From NCBI GenBank assembly GCA_021186555.1, contig JAJKFL010000039.1, positions 18,828,733 through 18,892,732 on the forward strand: a stretch of DNA of 64,000 nucleotides, in the 5' to 3' direction. The notes beneath the pieces were generated by a model. It searched no databases and was not told the DNA's origin. It saw nothing but the letters and a program-made list of their open reading frames with translations. Shown one piece after another: positions 58,701 to 64,000 of this stretch (position 1 is the first letter of the stretch; every line of letters starts with the position of its first letter). This DNA is from Reticulitermes speratus. Its lineage: Eukaryota; Arthropoda; Insecta; Blattodea; Rhinotermitidae. The translations under genes were made by a program, and so were the position numbers.

Positions 58701-60301
58701 CTAAATGTCATGAGAGCCACCTCACTATTGGGGGCCAAAAATCTGAAAATAAGTGAGTTTCGTCCCTCTGACGATCATGCATCCCATGCCAATGTACAGA
58801 GATCTAATATCATAACTCACATTGTCTAAATATTTCCTTCTGCCTGTTAATCACAATATTCCTACAACCCATGGTATAAAACATATGCTGTTTCCTCTCC
58901 TTTCTGTCCAATAAGGGTTCCTGCATGATGCCACATTCAAGTGACTGAAGAAATACCCAGAGTCACCTCAATATTAATCATTACCTGACAGCCTTCTCAG
59001 TAAAAGTTTTATTATCCACTAACCTGTTTTAAACATCCTATTCTTACCACTGATGATGATATGCTGGTTCAATGATGAGATGTAATGTGTACTTCAGGTC
59101 AGAGTACAATTTCCACATGTGTTCTTTGTGACTTCATGCACTTCAGAGGTCTAAATTCTTGTGCATTATTTTTCAGTACTTCATGAATAGTACTGAATGA
59201 TATTATGCCTGCATCATGGGAGTAATGTCAACTATAAGTGACATAAATTTATTATTACAGTTGAGAAAAAACTGTTAATATACAATTTATTCAAACACTC
59301 ATCTGAGAATAATAACATTTAACACATAATTTGAAATTCAGTTCTTAAGTTTTCACAATTCTAAAATTTACTGAAAATCTTATATTTACAGAAACATGTG
59401 ACATCAGAACGTTCATTTCATTACTTACTGTAACTTTTGTCGAAACTTCTGTGTGTATTAGTTTTAGTGAGATACTTGCAAGGAGTGTTTTAAAATACTT
59501 TTAGGTCACTGTGCAAAGTGGTTGTTATTATTGTCAGATTTTCACCAAAAATTGGATAGAATGGTTCTACTAAAACTTTGCAATATCAAAATTCACACAC
59601 ATATCAGTGGTTTTTGAACTGAAATGTGGACACAAGAAAGGCATGGCTTCCATTACATGCACTTGCTACGTGCACAGAATGCATGAAAACATTATATGCT
59701 ACCAGTAACATCTGTAAAATACTATCATCCTTCAATAAAAATCTGCTGACCAGTTTCTTGTATCAGAAGTAATCTATCACATCTAAAATATGAAGCAACA
59801 CATTACAGAATATAGGAAACAAAGTGAGGATGAAAGCAGATGACATAACACAGTTCCACATTAATATTATATATAATTTCTTGAACCCAAGTTGATTGCA
59901 CAGCAAAATAACTAGTTGTCACTGCAGTTTTTATGCCTATGTTATCAGATGAAACAGTAAACATCAGTCATGGATATGGAAACATTCAGTTATAGGAATG
60001 ACAGTAATATTCCAAAGGAAAATTTAACTTTGCTTTATAATGTATAATTTGTGTTTGGGTGGCAGTTTGTTTGAATCTAAATACTGGCTATCAGAAATGA
60101 GGTTATTTTTTCAAACTTCCATGTGCCAGAAACATATACTCTACCAAGTAGTGTACCAATATTTCCCCACATCAATTTCAGGCTACAAGGTTTTCCTCAC
60201 AAAGTTAACACTTGTTCATGTGGTCACAGAAGTCATTCATTACGCATAACCCAAAATGTATCTTTGCATTCACAAAAGACAACACTTTACACCTCATTGG
60301 T

Positions 60302-60712
60302 CTAAGATACATTTTAATATTATCCACACATCCATCCTAGATCTTCCATGCAATCTCCTCCCTTCAGTACTTCAACAAGAATTTTGTTTGCATTTACCAT
60401 TTTGCCCCTGTTACAATCACCTCATCCTCTTTCATTTTATTAGCCGGAACTTTATATACAGGAAAAATTATGAAGCTCCACAGGCAAGTCTTTTCCAGTA
60501 ATCCACTATTTCATTTCTCACAAGTCCTTAATGTCTTCCTCAGCACATTGTCCTCAATACCCTCACACCACACCCAACTCTTACAAGTACATGGCCTAGT
60601 TTCAAATCCACACAAAACAGGTAAAATTATAGTTTCATGTATTACAGTCTTCACATTTTTAGACAGAACGGTAAGACAAAATATTCTGAATTCAGTGGTT
60701 GCAATCATTCCC
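60302..60712 (-). mobile_element. LINE-A relic, C-terminal region
   Basis: The minus strand carries KTVIHETIILPVLCGFETRP (LINE motif ILPVVLYGCETW), GIEDNVLRKTL (FE..VLR.IF), then KM.EDE, further LINE-A text and a GRSRMDVWIILKCI end (GRPRMRWEDNIK...). Several stops. This is the longest LINE-A piece in the window. Confidence 0.7.
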
Positions 60713-60789
60713 TAAACTAAATGTATTAATGTGTTCAACATAACTTTGATTTGCTGGTGATGTTTGTCTCTCACTACCAGGAGAGGGAG

Positions 60790-61048
60790 GGGCCAGGATA
60801 GTGTAATTGGTACAGAAACTCATTACGGGCTGGATAGTACAGGGTTCGATCCCAACTGCAGGCAAAGGATTTGCTCTTCTCCATACCTGTCCAGACTGGT
60901 CCCGGGCCCACTCAGCCTCCTCTACAATGGGTACTGTGGCTCTATCATGGGGATAAAGTGACCGGGGTGTGGTGTTCTCACCCACCCCTTCTGGCACCTC
61001 CCATCTGTGCCTGCTGTGGCATGTTATGGAGTGACCTTTACCTTTACC
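60790..61048 (+). repeat. tRNA-derived SINE-1, copy 2
   Basis: GGCCAGGATAGTGTAATTGG head, GGGTTCGATCCC B box, and GGCATGTTATGGAGTGACCT end, as in copy 1. It is CpG-poor relative to copy 1 (7,239), showing the local decay. Confidence 0.85.
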
Positions 61049-61157
61049 AAGACACAGATTAGTTAAACATGGCACCCTGCAGAGGAATGTTGTATTTAGT
61101 AATGCTGGCAAATTGCCAAGACTATATAGTGTCAATGGTAGGGGGATGAAATATGGA

Positions 61158-61317
61158 GTTGGAGCACTGGTGGAATGATAATGATTCAAGTACTCAAGAT
61201 GAAAACCTGTCCTAATGTCACTCTGTCCATCAAAACTCCCACATGGAATGGCCAGGGATCAAACCCATACCTCCACACTGAAAGGCTGCGACTAACAACC
61301 TGAGCCATGGCACAGCC
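61158..61317 (-). repeat. SINE-4, CpG-decayed copy
   Basis: GGAGCACTGGTGGAATGATA, CTCTGTCCATCAAAACTCCC and ACTAACAACCTGAGCCATGG match SINE-4 with TG/CA at the CpG sites. Confidence 0.8.
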
Positions 61318-63384
61318 AGGAAACCTGTGTGAACTACAGTCTAGGTATCCCTGGTTCAGACCCACATGTACTCTGGCCTTACCTGGAAGAACATTTATGA
61401 TCACAAGAAATACATGATTCTAGCAATTTTAGCATACAAAATGAGGAGTGCTATTTCATATTTTTACAACTCCTTTCAGTTAAACAGGTCATGATCGATC
61501 CAAATCAGTAAGACAATCAAGGAACAAAACGTTCACCGAATGTGTATTCTTCATTTTATACTACTGCTACAGAATATACTACCATACTGCTTACCACTTC
61601 TGAAACGTTCCCCCTGCCTGAGTGCCCTGTGCAGGAAGCACAGCACACACAAGTGATGCCAGCCCTGCTGACTACTAAACTATTCATTTAAATTGTTACA
61701 GTGGTTCTCAGATTTCACAAACAAGGACACTACAAAAGTTAATGTTACTCCCAGAAACCAACAGATAGTGGAACAGATTGTAAAGCAAAGATGGCCATTA
61801 ACAAAGTACAAAGTGAGGATATGAAAGGGAAATAGACGGAATGTCCCACACACTAGAGACCTCTGCAATGGGGAGGGGGCTACGTTATTAAATCATCATC
61901 TGCATCAACTAGAAGATTAAATACAAACTGACACACGGTCCAAACTAATAACATTAAATGCCACTGATGTCCACATAACCATAAACTACCTCTTTACCCA
62001 AAAGAAAATAAAACAGAAATTCAAGAAAATATACAGACCATACAGATCAAATCCAGTACTGTCACACTGATCTGTGTATTGAACCTGTTGATCAATAGCA
62101 AATGTACTCCAAATAATACCCTACAGAATGTATGTGCAATATGACTGCAAGTTTCAGATATTTACAGAATCCTTTACAGTCAATGAGAGATCTGAAAGTA
62201 AATTACTGACAAATTGGGAAATTTATATCCAGGGACACGTATCTGAAATTCATTGGTTACACCAGTGGTAAAATATGGTAATCACACATGGACGTTAGGG
62301 TGACAAAAAGGAAAAGTGAATGGATGCAGTGGCAATGAGAACTTTAGGGATGATTTTATATGCAATACTATTATTGCAAGCTTAATTCTCTCATAACAGG
62401 ACAACCCAAATATTACTGCCTTATTTCACAGTTTTCATACCATTTAATGTTAAGATAATTTGGTATCCAGAAACAATATGAGAAAGCAAGGAAATACTGT
62501 TCCCATACATAAAACAGTATATCAAGGCATTAAGAAATCACTGAATTCTCCAACACATGTCACTGTGCCAGGTAAATTTGATGCAACATGTGCAACAGAA
62601 AGTTGAACTGTCAGATATTGGCAGGGAATTGAAAGGAGTTACTAATGATCATAAAAACATTTCTCATAAGAAATAACACGAAGAACATTAGTTACTGAAA
62701 GCTAGGATTACAATGTTTGTATGTAAATCAGTATTCAAGCAGGGAGCTTTGCTGTTTGCACAGAGGTGATATCAGCCACACAGTCCATTTCTAGTCTCAT
62801 TATCTAAATGCATTAGGACTGCCAAGTAATGTTAAGAGAATCTTAACTAAGGGGAGTTAAGAGACTATGTCACAATGGTGGTGACGAAAGAGTGCGAGAG
62901 GTTTGGTAGCAGGGACACTTAAACTGTGGTGTAATGTGCCAAGGCAGATTTAATTGGTACAAGATATAAAGCTACGACTGGCAACTTATACTGCAGTTTT
63001 TTTTAAGTATTTAGGCCAAAACAGAATAATAGAGGTCATGAGGAGATAAAAAATTGAATACAATTTGGGGGGTGGGAGGAGGTTGTATTCTCAGCATTTA
63101 ACACTGAACAAGCGAGAATAAGTTGATTATTGCTTACTTACAGAATTAGGCATTATTCAGATTTGTTTGGAAACTAATGTATGAAAACTCGAAGGAAGAG
63201 GTACTTACTTACAGGTGCAAGGATGTCTGTTAGGAAAGACTGAGGGAAGAGACAACATGTTTTCTTCAAAATAACCTGCATCTTGCTGGGACTTAAACTT
63301 GATACCTCTACAGTCACATACCAGCAGCAATCTCCACTACACAGTAACATCTGTAAAGATTCCCAGAAAATATTAATTAACTAC

Positions 63385-63490
63385 AGGAAAACACAAAACC
63401 TCAGTTATGATAACCAGTAACCTAGGCAAGATTCAAGCTGAATACCTCCCAAATAAAATTACAGAGCATTACTATGGCACCAACTTGCTT
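63385..63490 (-). repeat. SINE-5-like copy, weak
   Basis: acctcagttatgataaccag and ctaggcaagattcaagctgaatacctccc parallel 27,003-27,060. Heavily decayed. Confidence 0.35.
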
Positions 63491-64000
63491 GGTATAAACC
63501 TTAGAAGCAAGTAACCTGCCTTCTCATTCAGTGGGTAGGAAGAAGCTCTTGCATTTCTACACATTTCCATCATTAGTAAACATAGAATTACATAAGACAT
63601 GAGAACATGGAAACCACAGACAGGTCTTAGCACAGTTTTCAAGTATATGGGATCAATAGTAATAGTTTGTTCTTTTTAAATAAGAAGGAAACACTTGCCA
63701 GGGGACCTAAGATAAATCAGGGACAATGTCAAACTATTACTTTAACCATGCTCAACATCCTCTTGGTTGTAGATGTTAAGGCCTCAACTGCACAATTAAA
63801 TGTGATATTCAAACTGTGCCACAATTAGGCACAGCTCTGGTCTAAACTTAGAATCACAGCACACATGCCCCTTGCTCCCCTCCCTTCTCCTCCTGCTCCC
63901 ATCATTTCTGCTTTCCATCCCATTTGCCTGTAATCACTCTGGTTCAGGAATTCAGCTGGTAAACTACATACCTAAATTGGGTCTCGGATTTCATTTCTAC

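Larger units (their letters stand above)
49882..64000. other. CpG-poor region right of Aplip1
   Basis: About 14 kb with almost no CpG outside the mariner insertion. It begins with the Aplip1 3' UTR, whose end I cannot fix. It holds the fold-back mariner, a LINE-B relic, a LINE-A relic, SINE-1 and SINE-4 copies and a decayed hammerhead-like motif. No secure exon; candidate minus-strand exons lie near the right edge. Stretches such as 51,930-53,550, 56,640-58,540 and 61,320-63,380 show nothing else that I can support. Confidence 0.6.

Noticed and set aside
60692-61189. 165-codon open frame on the minus strand
   Set aside because: Runs antisense through SINE-1 and adjoining repeat; not a gene.
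1-64000. CRISPR arrays, bacterial operons, ribosomal RNA genes
   Set aside because: No regularly spaced identical repeats, no Shine-Dalgarno-linked gene runs and no rRNA-like sequence; the window is intron-rich animal DNA.

Overview
The window looks like nuclear DNA of an insect. It carries two recognisable, intron-rich host genes set in a sea of tRNA-derived SINEs, LINE 3' ends and short DNA transposons. The repeat mix and the methylation-like loss of CpG on the right suggest a hemimetabolous insect such as a cockroach or termite; that placement is inference.

Left part (1-21,036): seven coding exons of a tryptophan hydroxylase gene (Trh, minus strand). They give the start codon, the N-terminus, the ACT-type regulatory domain and the beginning of the catalytic domain (255 codons, all splice phases agreeing). 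The iron-binding catalytic core lies beyond the left edge. The introns hold two degenerate tandem repeats of about 143-144 bp, a pogo-like MITE, an inverted-repeat element, SINEs and hammerhead-like motifs.

Middle (21,037-37,354): a 16 kb head-to-head intergenic region with no gene that I can support. It holds SINE copies, LINE 3' ends, a pogo-like element with a transposase C-terminal relic, and a 981-bp hAT-type element with an 8-bp target duplication.

Right centre (37,355-49,881): a complete JNK-interacting protein 1 gene (JIP1, Drosophila Aplip1, plus strand). Eight exons join in phase into a 472-residue protein with an SH3 domain, a PTB domain and the kinesin-binding C-terminal tail. 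A short upstream ORF and an alternative, frame-preserving 5' splice site are visible.

Right end (49,882-64,000): no secure exon. CpG is nearly absent here (3 in 57,001-58,000 against about 42 in 10,001-11,000). It holds an unusual fold-back mariner made of two inverted 3' ends, LINE relics and SINEs. Candidate small minus-strand exons suggest that a methylated gene body enters from the right.

Trh makes the serotonin precursor and JIP1 is a neuronal JNK/kinesin adaptor, so both genes are expected in neurons, but nothing shows that they share regulation. The most unusual signals are the dispersed hammerhead-ribozyme-like motifs, the fold-back mariner, the abrupt CpG transition and the optional exon segment in JIP1.
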